In this document: piece by piece, positions 16,650 through 25,059 of the stretch
How positions within the stretch are numbered: position 1 is the stretch's first letter
Layout of the letters: the number at the start of each line of letters is the position of its first letter
Assembly: GCF_000225345.1 (NCBI RefSeq)
Contig: NC_015977.1
Location: forward strand, 940,001-1,004,000
DNA: 64,000 nucleotides
Reading direction: 5' to 3'
Origin: Roseburia hominis A2-183
GTDB lineage: Bacteria; Bacillota; Clostridia; Lachnospirales; Lachnospiraceae
The notes under the pieces: generated by a model
Database searches by the model: none
Told to the model about the DNA's origin: nothing
What the model saw: only the letters and a program-made list of their open reading frames with translations
Translations under genes and position numbers: made by a program

Positions 16650-18735
16650 CAGAATTAATGTTACCTACAATATAGAAAATATTGATGCTGACTTTGATAT
16701 TTTTAGGGTCGAGAAGTCTAATAAGGATTATTACAAATACAATATCTTAGATTCGGCAGTATATGAATTTAAGGCGGCAGCAGTTCAGTGGACCTTTGGC
16801 GCAACTGCATTGGTGCTGTTCCGTAAGGGTGAGGTGACAGAAAAGCAATTTAAAGAAAGTATTATGAAAGAGTATGAGGATGTAAAAATCCAAAAGATTG
16901 ATTTGTTTGATAGCGAGCAGTGCAATAAATGTTTTTATTTTGAAAACAGATTACTTGCACAACTCCTGATAAATTCAATGAGAACGCCTAAGCATGAGGC
17001 TTTTATGTATAATAATCTCACAGGTAAGCTTTTCTATCATGACCCATCATGGAGACATAAAGATAAATTAACAGGTAAGGTGAATTTTATCAGATTCTTG
17101 GAGATTGTTATTGATCCAGGGATGTATCTCAATTTGGAACATAAAACTTTCAAGAGATATGATCGAGAAAGTAACGGATTGTATGTAATAGATTCAAAGA
17201 CTGGTGAGTTTAGAAAAAAATTAAAGACAGATACCAATGTCATTACATACAAGGAAGGTTCCTTGCCGCATAATCACTTTAGAGTAGATAATTTTGATAT
17301 ATCTGATATTGCACATTTTAGGAAAAGTAAGATGGGCGTAATGGAGCAGTTTTTAAGAGATGTGAATGATAATCTTTCTAAATATATGTCCATAGACATT
17401 GTGGAGAGGGAAGATGCACAAGAATTTGATATCTCCAATTTGGAAAAGAGGGGAATATCAGAGTTTGAATATGGTGAAATGTTACAGAAAAAGGGTGTTG
17501 TAATTGTAGATGAAAATAACTCTGAAGTATCAAAGGATATTGTAGCAAAGCTCCAAGAGGAGTTGGAGAAGTATTATCATGTAAAGGCAGCGGTAGGAAA
17601 TCTTTCGGAAGAAGCATATAATATCAGAATCATTCATGATGGTGAATATTATGCTGAAAATGAGATGCATGATCTACACAGTGATAACTTAAAAGGATAT
17701 ATTGTACAGCATATAACAGAAGAGGCCGAGCATTTTACAAATACAAAGGGAAGTTCTCCAGATATAAAGAAGATTGTTCAGGAACTTATAATAAAAGGTG
17801 ATGTAAGAGAACGCATGATTTCAATTTTTGATTGGGAAAGACTTGATTCTGGAAAAGATTGGACCTTTGTTCTTAGAAAGAAGATAAAAACAAAATACGG
17901 TGAAAATGCAGCGCATATAAATCATGTTAATAAAAAGGCACTCAATTATTTCCAATATTATCGTTTGGAAATTGATTGCAATGGTGAAATGAAATTTGAT
18001 ACATTTTGTGATAGTAATCAAGATGAAGCAGAAGAGTGGAACAAGATTTGTTATGCATATGATTTTGTAGAAGACAAACATCGTGGTGCACAGAATCCGG
18101 TAGAAGGATTAATGTATTCGGATATTGATAATATTCATGCCATATTGTTAACACGCGAAAAGACATTGCCTAATATATCAGCATTAATGAATACACTTAT
18201 GGAAACGGATGCAAAAGAAAGAGTTTCAAAAGAATTATTATTGGAAGCAATAGATGATTTTGAAAAAGATAATATTGATTCAAGGGAATGCATTTCTGAA
18301 TGGAAAAGTAAGGTGGCTGCAGAAACAGAAATGATTACCAAGAAAGCAATGAAAAAGATTTTAAATATGCGCACAGGGATTGCATCAAAATTCAATAGGT
18401 TTTTACATGAAAAGTATGGAGTCTGGATTGATGGCGAGCTGAGAAAAGGGGAATTTGAAGCGACTTACCAAATTGGAAATCTCTTAAACATCAAGTACGA
18501 ATACAATGAGAAAGACTACTTAGATGGACGTACATTTGTATATTATGTGGGGGCTAAGAGTAAGAGATTAGCATATCCAAATGCTTGTTGTATGCGTAAG
18601 GTGATTTCTTTGGGAGAAGAACTTGAATATGAGGAGGCTCTTCCGTTGATGGCAGTAGAATTTGTGCGTAATAGTCAATATACGGTTCTTCCATTTCCGT
18701 TTAAGTATTTGAGAGAATATATTGAACAGTGCTAA
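16639..18735 (+). CDS. ddmE: Argonaute/PIWI-like protein, DdmE-like
   Basis: 698 residues, about the size of DdmE. ATG 16639 has the site AAGGAGGA and overlaps the helicase-nuclease. The middle part reads like a MID/PIWI module: VVIVDENNSEVSKDIVAKL (about 288-306), then NIRIIHDGEYY, GYIVQHITEE and QELIIKGDVRERMISIFDW; the protein ends VLPFPFKYLREYIE, resembling PIWI C-termini. I cannot see a convincing DEDX catalytic tetrad, which fits the inactive, guide-binding DdmE. Known DdmE uses short DNA guides to recruit DdmD to plasmids. An Argonaute-like call by eye; a structure prediction would settle it. Confidence 0.55.
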   Translation: MLTNRINVTYNIENIDADFDIFRVEKSNKDYYKYNILDSAVYEFKAAAVQWTFGATALVLFRKGEVTEKQFKESIMKEYEDVKIQKIDLFDSEQCNKCFYFENRLLAQLLINSMRTPKHEAFMYNNLTGKLFYHDPSWRHKDKLTGKVNFIRFLEIVIDPGMYLNLEHKTFKRYDRESNGLYVIDSKTGEFRKKLKTDTNVITYKEGSLPHNHFRVDNFDISDIAHFRKSKMGVMEQFLRDVNDNLSKYMSIDIVEREDAQEFDISNLEKRGISEFEYGEMLQKKGVVIVDENNSEVSKDIVAKLQEELEKYYHVKAAVGNLSEEAYNIRIIHDGEYYAENEMHDLHSDNLKGYIVQHITEEAEHFTNTKGSSPDIKKIVQELIIKGDVRERMISIFDWERLDSGKDWTFVLRKKIKTKYGENAAHINHVNKKALNYFQYYRLEIDCNGEMKFDTFCDSNQDEAEEWNKICYAYDFVEDKHRGAQNPVEGLMYSDIDNIHAILLTREKTLPNISALMNTLMETDAKERVSKELLLEAIDDFEKDNIDSRECISEWKSKVAAETEMITKKAMKKILNMRTGIASKFNRFLHEKYGVWIDGELRKGEFEATYQIGNLLNIKYEYNEKDYLDGRTFVYYVGAKSKRLAYPNACCMRKVISLGEELEYEEALPLMAVEFVRNSQYTVLPFPFKYLREYIEQC

Positions 18736-18784
18736 TTTTAAAGAATCTGTTGCATTTCATCCTAATCCAAACTATAATAATCTC

Positions 18785-18835
18785 GTGGCAACAGATTGGC
18801 AACGTCCATTCAGTAGGTCAAAATAAATAGTGTAA
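18785..18835. repeat. Right 51-bp direct repeat bracketing the defence genes
   Basis: Begins GTGGCAACAGATTGGCAAC and ends AAATAGTGTAA; the gapless counterpart of 3325-3375. It lies 49 bases after the stop of the DdmE-like gene. Together the repeats enclose 15.4 kb. Confidence 0.6.
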
Positions 18836-18848
18836 TTGATATAGAAAT

Positions 18849-18904
18849 ATGCCCCATATCCAACTAAGACTTAACTATAATAAGTTAAGTATAACCTGGG
18901 GCAT
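18849..18904. repeat. Nested inverted repeat (56 bp)
   Basis: Outer arms ATGCCCCA and TGGGGCAT enclose an inner stem ACTTAACT/AGTTAAGT. No T-run follows, so it is not a standard terminator. It sits 13 bases after the right 51-bp repeat. Confidence 0.7.
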
Positions 18905-18939
18905 AATGAGTTTGAATAAGAGAAAAATTTTTTGACCAA

Positions 18940-18953
18940 TGGTTAATTAACCA
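18940..18953. promoter_or_regulatory. 14-bp perfect palindrome, possible operator
   Basis: TGGTTAATTAACCA between the nested inverted repeat and the tRNA-linked repeat. It might be a binding site for a small dimeric regulator; no promoter is tied to it. Confidence 0.3.
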
Positions 18954-19090
18954 GAAATTGCCAAGGCTTTCAATAGCAGAGCGCCGACCGAAGCGTAGCG
19001 AAGAAGCCAGCGTCCGGTGGACGCTGTTAGGCAACGACCGGAGCGGAGCGTAGACCTCGAACGACCTGGTCCGGCAGGACTCGATTTAAC

Positions 19091-19120
19091 AAAAAAGGAC
19101 ATCCATCGGATGTCCTTTTT
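19091..19120 (-). terminator. Terminator of tRNA-Gly (right copy)
   Basis: Perfect hairpin GGACATCC-atc-GGATGTCC with an A-run before and T-run after; works for the minus-strand tRNA and possibly both directions. Confidence 0.85.
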
Positions 19121-19130
19121 GTTAAAAGAG

Positions 19131-19203
19131 AGCGCGAGACGGGACTCGAACCCGCGGCCCCGACCTTGGCAAGGTCGTGCTCCACCAACTGAGCCACTCG
19201 CGC
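19131..19203 (-). tRNA. tRNA-Gly (anticodon GCC)
   Basis: 73 bases, identical to the gene at 2444-2516: acceptor GCGCGAG/CTCGCGC, anticodon loop TTGCCAA, GGTTCGAGTCC in the T arm, no encoded CCA. Confidence 0.97.
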
Positions 19204-19244
19204 ATAAGTTGTTGTGCCGGTTATGTCTGCCGGACACATTTGAT

Positions 19245-19273
19245 ATCATACAGCGTGAATGAAAATTTGTCAA
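19245..19273 (-). promoter_or_regulatory. Promoter of tRNA-Gly (right copy)
   Basis: TTGACA (19268-19273) and TATGAT (19245-19250) on the minus strand, 17-base spacer, same as the left copy. Confidence 0.75.
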
Positions 19274-19398
19274 CGCCTTTTTTTATATTTTTTGAAAAAC
19301 TTGAACAATTTGTGATTTTAAAGCGTTTTTGAGAGTAAAGCAGTCATGGGAAAGAGTACACCACATATAATGTAATAATCAGTATGCGGAGGCTTAAG

Positions 19399-19851
19399 AT
19401 GAGTGCAAAGACAAAGATCGTGGTTCTTCATATGAAAGAACTGATTTATACACTGATTTTCGCAGGACTTGGAATTCTGCTGATTTTTTTACTGCTGTTC
19501 ATGTTCCTGCCCGGAAAAGAGGACGGAGAGTCGGTAGAGACAATGAGGTATGTGGCGGGAGTGTACACGTCATCGATCCAGTTTGGAGAGCATGCGGTGG
19601 ATATGCAGGTGATTGTGGATGAAAACCGGATTCAGTCCGTCTCCATGGTCAATCTTGATGAGACGGTGGAGACAATGTATCCGCTGATGGAGCCGGCATT
19701 GGAAAACATTGCGGATCAGGTGGTGGAAAAACAGACCACGGAAGGAATTACATACAATGCGGATTACCAGTATACATCAGTGGTATTGTTGAACGCGATT
19801 GAGAATGCACTGGCGAAGGCGGAACTCTCCGGCGCAGAGACGGGAGAGTAG
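19399..19851 (+). CDS. Membrane-anchored protein with FMN-binding-like extracellular domain
   Basis: 150 residues from ATG 19399 (site GGAGG seven bases ahead; a longer frame from 19384 is less likely). One N-terminal membrane segment (IYTLIFAGLGILLIFLLLF) is followed by an outside domain whose pattern, YVAGVYTSSIQFGEHAVDMQ through YQYTSVVLLNAIENALAKA, resembles FMN-binding domains. The covalent flavin motif (S/T-G-A-T) of that family is not present, so a flavin role is doubtful. Function unknown. A strong terminator follows. Confidence 0.6.
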   Translation: MSAKTKIVVLHMKELIYTLIFAGLGILLIFLLLFMFLPGKEDGESVETMRYVAGVYTSSIQFGEHAVDMQVIVDENRIQSVSMVNLDETVETMYPLMEPALENIADQVVEKQTTEGITYNADYQYTSVVLLNAIENALAKAELSGAETGE

Positions 19852-19890
19852 AAGAGCGTACATAGAAAAATTGCAGGATGGCAGAAAAAT

Positions 19891-19924
19891 ACCCGGGTGC
19901 GGAAAAGTCGCCCCGGGTTCTTTT
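19891..19924. terminator. Bidirectional terminator between convergent genes
   Basis: ACCCGGG pairs with CCCGGGT, extended by GCG/CGC inside, followed by TTCTTTT. It sits between a rightward and a leftward gene. Confidence 0.8.
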
Positions 19925-19927
19925 GCG

Positions 19928-20170
19928 TTATTCTTCTGTGCTTAAGGAATTCATGTAATCGGTGATGGCATCGACATTGGCGTAAATGGTCTCAACCGGC
20001 TTCTTGCTCTCATAGATGCGGTAACCGGACACACCAGCCCAGCCTGCGAGCGCGATGACAACCAGCCAGCCGCAGACAACAGCGAGCAGATGCAGGCGCT
20101 TCTCCTTTGCCATAGTCTTCTTGCGGTTCTTTTTCTCTTCTTTATAGCGGTCTACTTTAGCCTGACTCAT
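19928..20170 (-). CDS. Small single-pass membrane protein, unknown
   Basis: 80 residues: a very basic N-terminus (KEEKKNRKKTMAKEKR), one membrane helix (LLAVVCGWLVVIALAGWAG), and an acidic outside tail. The site AAGGAG precedes the start on the minus strand. Topology with the basic end inside is clear; function is not. Convergent with the FMN-binding-like gene and divergent from thyA. Confidence 0.7.
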   Translation of the reverse strand: MSQAKVDRYKEEKKNRKKTMAKEKRLHLLAVVCGWLVVIALAGWAGVSGYRIYESKKPVETIYANVDAITDYMNSLSTEE

Positions 20171-20274
20171 AATCTGTCTCCTTTATGTGTTCAATCTTTA
20201 TTCTCTGCAAAATAAAGTAAAATTCCAAGAAATAATATAACCCATTTGCGGGAAAAATGCAACAGAAATGCACC

Positions 20275-20303
20275 TTGTCATTTCACGGAAAATTGAGTAC
20301 AAT
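20275..20303 (+). promoter_or_regulatory. Promoter of thyA
   Basis: TTGTCA (20275-20280) and TACAAT (20298-20303) with a 17-base spacer, about 45 bases before the thyA start. Confidence 0.65.
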
Positions 20304-20347
20304 TAAGAATTAGCAGAATAGAATGGAAGAAAAACGGGAGGAACGGA

Positions 20348-21196
20348 ATGAGTCTCGCAGATAAGATTTTTGTGGATATGTGTAAGGATATACTGGAAAA
20401 CGGAACCAGCACGGAGGGGGAAAAAGTAAGACCACATTGGGAGGATGGGACGAGCGCCTATACGATCAAGAAATTCGGTGTGGTGAACCGCTATGATCTC
20501 TCAAAAGAGTTCCCTGCGATCACGCTCCGCAAGACGGCGATCAGGACCTGCACGGAGGAGATGCTCTGGATCTGGCAGCGCAAGTCCAATAACATTCATG
20601 ACTTAAACAGCACGGTCTGGGATGAGTGGGCGGACGCGGACGGCTCCATCGGAAAAGCATACGGTTACCAGCTCGGCGTGAAGCACCAGTACAAGGAAGG
20701 CATGATGGATCAGGTTGACCGCGTGATCTACGATCTGAAGAATAATCCGTTCAGCCGGCGCATCATGACAAACATCTATGTACATGCGGATCTGCATGAG
20801 ATGAATCTATATCCGTGCGCATACAGTATGACGTTCAATGTGACGCATCAGCCGGGAGATGAGAAGCTGACACTCAACGCGATCCTAAACCAGCGCTCGC
20901 AGGATGTGCTTGCCGCCAACAACTGGAACGTCTGCCAGTATGCGGTGCTGATGCATATGCTGGCGCAGGTATGCGATATGAAGGTCGGGGAACTGGTACA
21001 TGTCATCGCGGATGCGCATATTTATGACCGGCATGTGCCGATTATCAGGGAACTGATCAAGAGAGAGCAGCATCCGGCACCGAAGTTTACCCTCAATCCG
21101 GATGTCAAAGATTTTTACCAGTTCACGACAAAGGATATCACGATCGAGGATTACGTGACGGGATCGCAGATCAAAAATATCCCGATCGCGGTGTAA
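20348..21196 (+). CDS. thyA: Thymidylate synthase
   Basis: Converts dUMP and methylene-tetrahydrofolate to dTMP and dihydrofolate. 282 residues. The nucleophilic Cys is in LYPCAYS, and the dUMP-binding stretch LNQRSQDVLAANNWN follows, with HVIADAHIYDRHV near the end. The site GGGAGGAACGG precedes ATG. The gene is 23 bases ahead of folA, whose product recycles the dihydrofolate formed here, a common pairing. Confidence 0.96.
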   Translation: MSLADKIFVDMCKDILENGTSTEGEKVRPHWEDGTSAYTIKKFGVVNRYDLSKEFPAITLRKTAIRTCTEEMLWIWQRKSNNIHDLNSTVWDEWADADGSIGKAYGYQLGVKHQYKEGMMDQVDRVIYDLKNNPFSRRIMTNIYVHADLHEMNLYPCAYSMTFNVTHQPGDEKLTLNAILNQRSQDVLAANNWNVCQYAVLMHMLAQVCDMKVGELVHVIADAHIYDRHVPIIRELIKREQHPAPKFTLNPDVKDFYQFTTKDITIEDYVTGSQIKNIPIAV

Positions 21197-21219
21197 GCAC
21201 GAATAGAAAGGCGTAAAAA

Positions 21220-21711
21220 ATGAATTTAATAGCAGCAGTGGATCAAAATTGGGCAATCGGCAATAAAAATGAGTTACTGGTGAGAATTCCGGCGGATCAG
21301 AAGTTTTTCCGTGAGACGACGACCGGCAAGGTGGTGGTCATGGGAAGAAAAACGCTGGAGAGTTTTCCGAACGGGCTTCCGCTTAAGAACCGCACCAATA
21401 TCGTGCTGACACACGATCATACCTATAAGGTTCCGGGTGCGGTTGTCGTTCATGACATGGATGAGCTTCATGAAGAATTAAAAAAATATGACAGTGAGGA
21501 TATCTATGTGATCGGCGGAGAGACGATCTACAGACAGCTTCTGGATGAGTGCGATGTGGCGCACATCACGAAAATTGACTATGCGTACGATGCAGATGCG
21601 TATTTCCCGAATCTGGATGAGAGACCGGAGTGGAAGATCACGGCGGATAGCGAGGAGCAGACGTACTTTGATCTGGAGTATTATTTTTACCGGTACGAGA
21701 GGGTAAAATAG
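21220..21711 (+). CDS. folA: Dihydrofolate reductase
   Basis: NADPH-dependent reduction of dihydrofolate. 163 residues, normal for bacterial DHFR. Visible: MNLIAAVDQNWAIGNKNELL at the start, VVVMGRKTLESFP, and the NADPH-binding VIGGETIYRQLL. Functionally paired with thyA immediately upstream; the site AAAGG precedes ATG. Confidence 0.95.
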   Translation: MNLIAAVDQNWAIGNKNELLVRIPADQKFFRETTTGKVVVMGRKTLESFPNGLPLKNRTNIVLTHDHTYKVPGAVVVHDMDELHEELKKYDSEDIYVIGGETIYRQLLDECDVAHITKIDYAYDADAYFPNLDERPEWKITADSEEQTYFDLEYYFYRYERVK

Positions 21712-21727
21712 GCGGGATGGCGTAGAG

Positions 21728-22681
21728 ATGGAGAATTTTATTTACAGTGTGGATGCAACATTTCCGATCTTTTTAGTCATGGTGATCGGTTATATCCTAA
21801 AACAGATCGGGATGCTAAACGACAATTTTGTCACGGTGGCAAACCGGTTCAACTTTAAGGTGACACTGCCGTTTATGCTGTTCCGCGATATTTCCGGCGT
21901 AGATATCCGGGCGGTCTTTGACATCCGGTATGTGCTGTTCTGCGCGCTCGTGAGCACGGCGTGCTTCTGGATCATCTGGGGTGGTGTGAAGCTGTTTTTG
22001 AAGGATCAGAGCATGCGGGGAGCTTTTGTGCAGGCATCATTCCGCAGCAGTGCGGCGGTGATGGGACTGGCATTCATCCAGAACATGTACGGAAGCTCGG
22101 CGATGGGACCGCTCATGATCGTGAGTGCAGTGCCGCTCTACAATATTTTTTCCGTGATTGTGCTGACGTTTGAAGGGGCACATTCCGGGGATGTGGATCC
22201 GAAGCAGAAGATTAAGGATGCCTGTATCAACATCGCAAAGAATCCGATCATTCTGGGAATCTTGACCGGACTTATCGTGGGACTTCTTGGCATCGATTTT
22301 CCGGTGATAGTGAATAAGACGGTGAACAGCGTGGCACAGATGGCAACGCCTCTGGCACTCATCACGATCGGAGCAGGATTTGAGGGAAGAAAAGCACTGG
22401 CGAAGATCCGCCCGACGATTGCAGCATCCATGATCAAGCTGGTCATCCAGCCGCTCATTTTTCTGCCGGTTGCTGCGTGGATGGGATTTCACGGGGAGCA
22501 GATGATCGCAATTCTGATTATGCTGGCATCTCCGACAACGCCGAGCTGCTATATCATGGCGAAGAACATGGACAATGACGGTGTACTCACCGCGAGCGTG
22601 ATCGTGATGACAACGCTTCTGGCAGCGTTTACCCTGACCGGATGGATCTTTATTTTGAAGACAGTAGGATTGATAGGGTAA
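21728..22681 (+). CDS. AEC-family transporter (auxin efflux carrier type)
   Basis: 317 residues with about ten hydrophobic segments and the family's repeated Pro/Gly-rich crossings (PFMLFRDISG, NPIILGILTGLIVGLLG, ATPLALITIGAGFEG, ASPTTPSCYIMAKNM). AEC carriers export or exchange organic acids; malate and similar acids are known substrates in bacteria. The start is 17 bases after folA, so it may share that transcript. Substrate not determined. Confidence 0.85.
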   Translation: MENFIYSVDATFPIFLVMVIGYILKQIGMLNDNFVTVANRFNFKVTLPFMLFRDISGVDIRAVFDIRYVLFCALVSTACFWIIWGGVKLFLKDQSMRGAFVQASFRSSAAVMGLAFIQNMYGSSAMGPLMIVSAVPLYNIFSVIVLTFEGAHSGDVDPKQKIKDACINIAKNPIILGILTGLIVGLLGIDFPVIVNKTVNSVAQMATPLALITIGAGFEGRKALAKIRPTIAASMIKLVIQPLIFLPVAAWMGFHGEQMIAILIMLASPTTPSCYIMAKNMDNDGVLTASVIVMTTLLAAFTLTGWIFILKTVGLIG

Positions 22682-22815
22682 AGGTTCTTGATGTATTTTA
22701 ATATTCTTGATTTATCTTTGGATAGGATTGCATTTGTGAAAAAGATGGGCTATAGTTTTTTACAATAATCCTTTCTGCAGGAAACGGACGGCAGAGAGAA
22801 GGTAAGGAGGACGGC

Positions 22816-24537
22816 ATGGATATTACAGGCAGAAAGTTATTTGTGAAAGCTTTGCAGGAAGAAGGCGTTACCACCCTGTTCGGTTATCCGGGCGGAACGG
22901 TGACGGATCTTTTTGATGAACTATATAAGCAGGATGGTATCGAAGTCGTCTTACCCAGACATGAGCAGGGGCTGATCCATGAGGCGGAAGGATATGCCCG
23001 GTCGACGGGAAAAGTGGGAGTGTGTCTGGTCACGAGTGGACCGGGAGCCACCAATATCATGACGGGGCTTGCAGACGCGCACTATGACAGCATCCCCCTG
23101 GTCTGTTTTACCGGACAGGTGCCGTTATCCCTCATTGGAAACGATGCGTTTCAGGAGGTAGATATTGTGGGCATGACGCGGAGCATCACCAAGTACGGCG
23201 TGACGGTGCGGAAAAGAGAGGATCTGGGGCGCATCATCAAGATGGCGTTCTACATTGCCTCCACGGGGAAGCCCGGACCGGTGCTCATCGATATCCCGAA
23301 GGACATCCAGACGGCGCCAGGACCTGCAGAGTATCCTTCCAGTGTGCAGATTCGCGGTTACAAACCGAATGAGAGCGTGCATGTGGGACAGCTGAAAAAA
23401 GCTTATAAGCTGCTGCGCGGGGCGAAGAAGCCGCTTATACTGGCGGGCGGAGGCATTAACATTGCACATGCCAACGACAAGCTGCTTCAGTTTGCGGAAA
23501 AAATGCAGATTCCGGTTGTGACGACGATCATGGGAAAAGGAGCAATCCCGACCGGGCATCCGCTCTATGTGGGGAACAGCGGTATGCACGGAAAATATGC
23601 CGCAAATATGGCAGTCAGCAAATGTGACGTGCTGTTTTCCATCGGTACCAGATTCAACGACCGCATCACCGGCGATTTAAACGAGTTTGCGCCGAAGGCG
23701 AAGATCGTACATATCGACGTGGATACGGCGGCGATCTCCCGAAACGTGGTCGTGGATGTTCCGATTGTTTCCGATGCCAATCTGGCGTTAGAGAAGCTGC
23801 TCGAGTGGGCGGAGTCCAAAGACACCGCAGCATGGCAGGCGCAGATTGCCGGGTGGGATGAGAAAAATCCGCTTGAGATGCGCAGGGATCACGGCATGAC
23901 ACCGCAGATGATTTTTGAGCATGTGAACCGGACGTTCGGAGAGGCGGTCTATGTGACGGATGTGGGACAGCATCAGATGTGGGCAACACAGTATCTGGAA
24001 CTGGATTCCTGGCATCAGCTGATTACCTCGGGAGGACTTGGCACGATGGGATTCGGGCTTCCGGCGGCAATCGGTGCAAAGATCGGCAATCCGGACAAGG
24101 AAGTGGTCTGCTTTTCCGGGGACGGCGGTCTGCAGATGAACATTCAGGAGATGGCGACGGCGGTCGTGCAGGAGGCGCCGGTCATCATCTGCGTGTTTAA
24201 CAATTATTATCTGGGAATGGTACGGCAGATGCAGCAGTTATTCTACGGCAAGCGCTACGAGGCAACCTGTCTGCGCAGAAGAAAGGGATGCCCGGCGAAC
24301 TGCAAGGGACCGAACGCATCCTGCCCGCCGTACACGCCGGATTTTATCGCACTTGCAAAAAGCTACGGGGCACACGGAATCCGTGTGGAGCGCGAGGAGG
24401 ATATCCAGGCGGCGTTAGATGAGGCGCGCACATATAAAGAGGCGCCGACCATCATCGAATTTATGATCGCCACCGATGAGATCGTGCTTCCGATGGTGAA
24501 GAGCGGGAATCCGATGAGTGAAATGATCTTGAAATAG
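22816..24537 (+). CDS. ilvB: Acetolactate synthase large subunit with Cys-rich insertion
   Basis: Thiamine-diphosphate enzyme making acetolactate for branched-chain amino acids. 573 residues. The catalytic Glu is in RHEQGLIHEAEGYAR (about 50-64), the TPP motif is GDGG...NN with VFNNYYLGMVRQMQQLFYGK. Right after it comes an insertion with CX6CX3CX6C (from TCLRRRKGC to SCPPYTPDF, about residues 488-511) where usual enzymes have a short loop. The site AAGGAGGACGGC precedes ATG. Followed by ilvN. Confidence 0.93.
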   Translation: MDITGRKLFVKALQEEGVTTLFGYPGGTVTDLFDELYKQDGIEVVLPRHEQGLIHEAEGYARSTGKVGVCLVTSGPGATNIMTGLADAHYDSIPLVCFTGQVPLSLIGNDAFQEVDIVGMTRSITKYGVTVRKREDLGRIIKMAFYIASTGKPGPVLIDIPKDIQTAPGPAEYPSSVQIRGYKPNESVHVGQLKKAYKLLRGAKKPLILAGGGINIAHANDKLLQFAEKMQIPVVTTIMGKGAIPTGHPLYVGNSGMHGKYAANMAVSKCDVLFSIGTRFNDRITGDLNEFAPKAKIVHIDVDTAAISRNVVVDVPIVSDANLALEKLLEWAESKDTAAWQAQIAGWDEKNPLEMRRDHGMTPQMIFEHVNRTFGEAVYVTDVGQHQMWATQYLELDSWHQLITSGGLGTMGFGLPAAIGAKIGNPDKEVVCFSGDGGLQMNIQEMATAVVQEAPVIICVFNNYYLGMVRQMQQLFYGKRYEATCLRRRKGCPANCKGPNASCPPYTPDFIALAKSYGAHGIRVEREEDIQAALDEARTYKEAPTIIEFMIATDEIVLPMVKSGNPMSEMILK

Positions 24538-24552
24538 GAATGGAGACTTACT

Positions 24553-25050
24553 ATGAAGAATCGCTGGATTGCATTATATGTGGAAAATCAGGTCGGTGTT
24601 CTGGCTAAGGTGTCCGGTCTGTTTTCCGGCAAATCGTATAACTTACAGAGTCTGACCGTCGGCACGACGGAGGACGAGACCGTTTCCCGCATGACGATCT
24701 GCGTGACGAGTGACGACATTACCTTTGAGCAGATCAAAAAGCAGCTAAACCGTATGGTAGAGGTCATCAAGGTCATTGATCTCACCGATGTGCCGATCCA
24801 TATGAAAGAGATTCTGTTTGCGAAGGTATTAGACATCAATGCGGCGGAAAAGCTTGAGGTGTTCCAGATAGCGCAGGTGTTCCATGTGGAGGTATCGGAC
24901 GTCGGGAACGACAGCGTGCTGCTGGAATGTAAGCTGACAGAGCGGCGCAACAACGAACTGATTGCCCTGCTCCGCTCAAAATTCAAGAGAATCGAAGTGG
25001 TAAGAGGCGGTGCTGTGGCGATTGAGTCGATCAGTACCTCCTGCCGCTAG
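24553..25050 (+). CDS. ilvN: Acetolactate synthase small (regulatory) subunit
   Basis: 165 residues with an N-terminal ACT domain (NRWIALYVENQVGVLAKVSG, VSRMTICV) that confers valine feedback on the large subunit. 15 bases after ilvB, one operon. A giant inverted repeat begins 9 bases after its stop and may serve as its 3' end. Confidence 0.93.
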   Translation: MKNRWIALYVENQVGVLAKVSGLFSGKSYNLQSLTVGTTEDETVSRMTICVTSDDITFEQIKKQLNRMVEVIKVIDLTDVPIHMKEILFAKVLDINAAEKLEVFQIAQVFHVEVSDVGNDSVLLECKLTERRNNELIALLRSKFKRIEVVRGGAVAIESISTSCR

Positions 25051-25059
25051 CATCAGAGG

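Larger units (their letters stand above)
18981..19274. repeat. Right copy of ~295-bp tRNA-Gly direct repeat
   Basis: Matches 2293-2587: diverged hairpin repeat, terminator, identical tRNA-Gly and promoter, same orientation. It closes the accessory island; beyond it GC-rich core genes resume. Confidence 0.85.

Noticed and set aside
2444..19203. Classical integrase-made island with attL/attR in tRNA-Gly
   Set aside because: Both tRNA genes are full length with promoters, and no integrase or excisionase is encoded between them.
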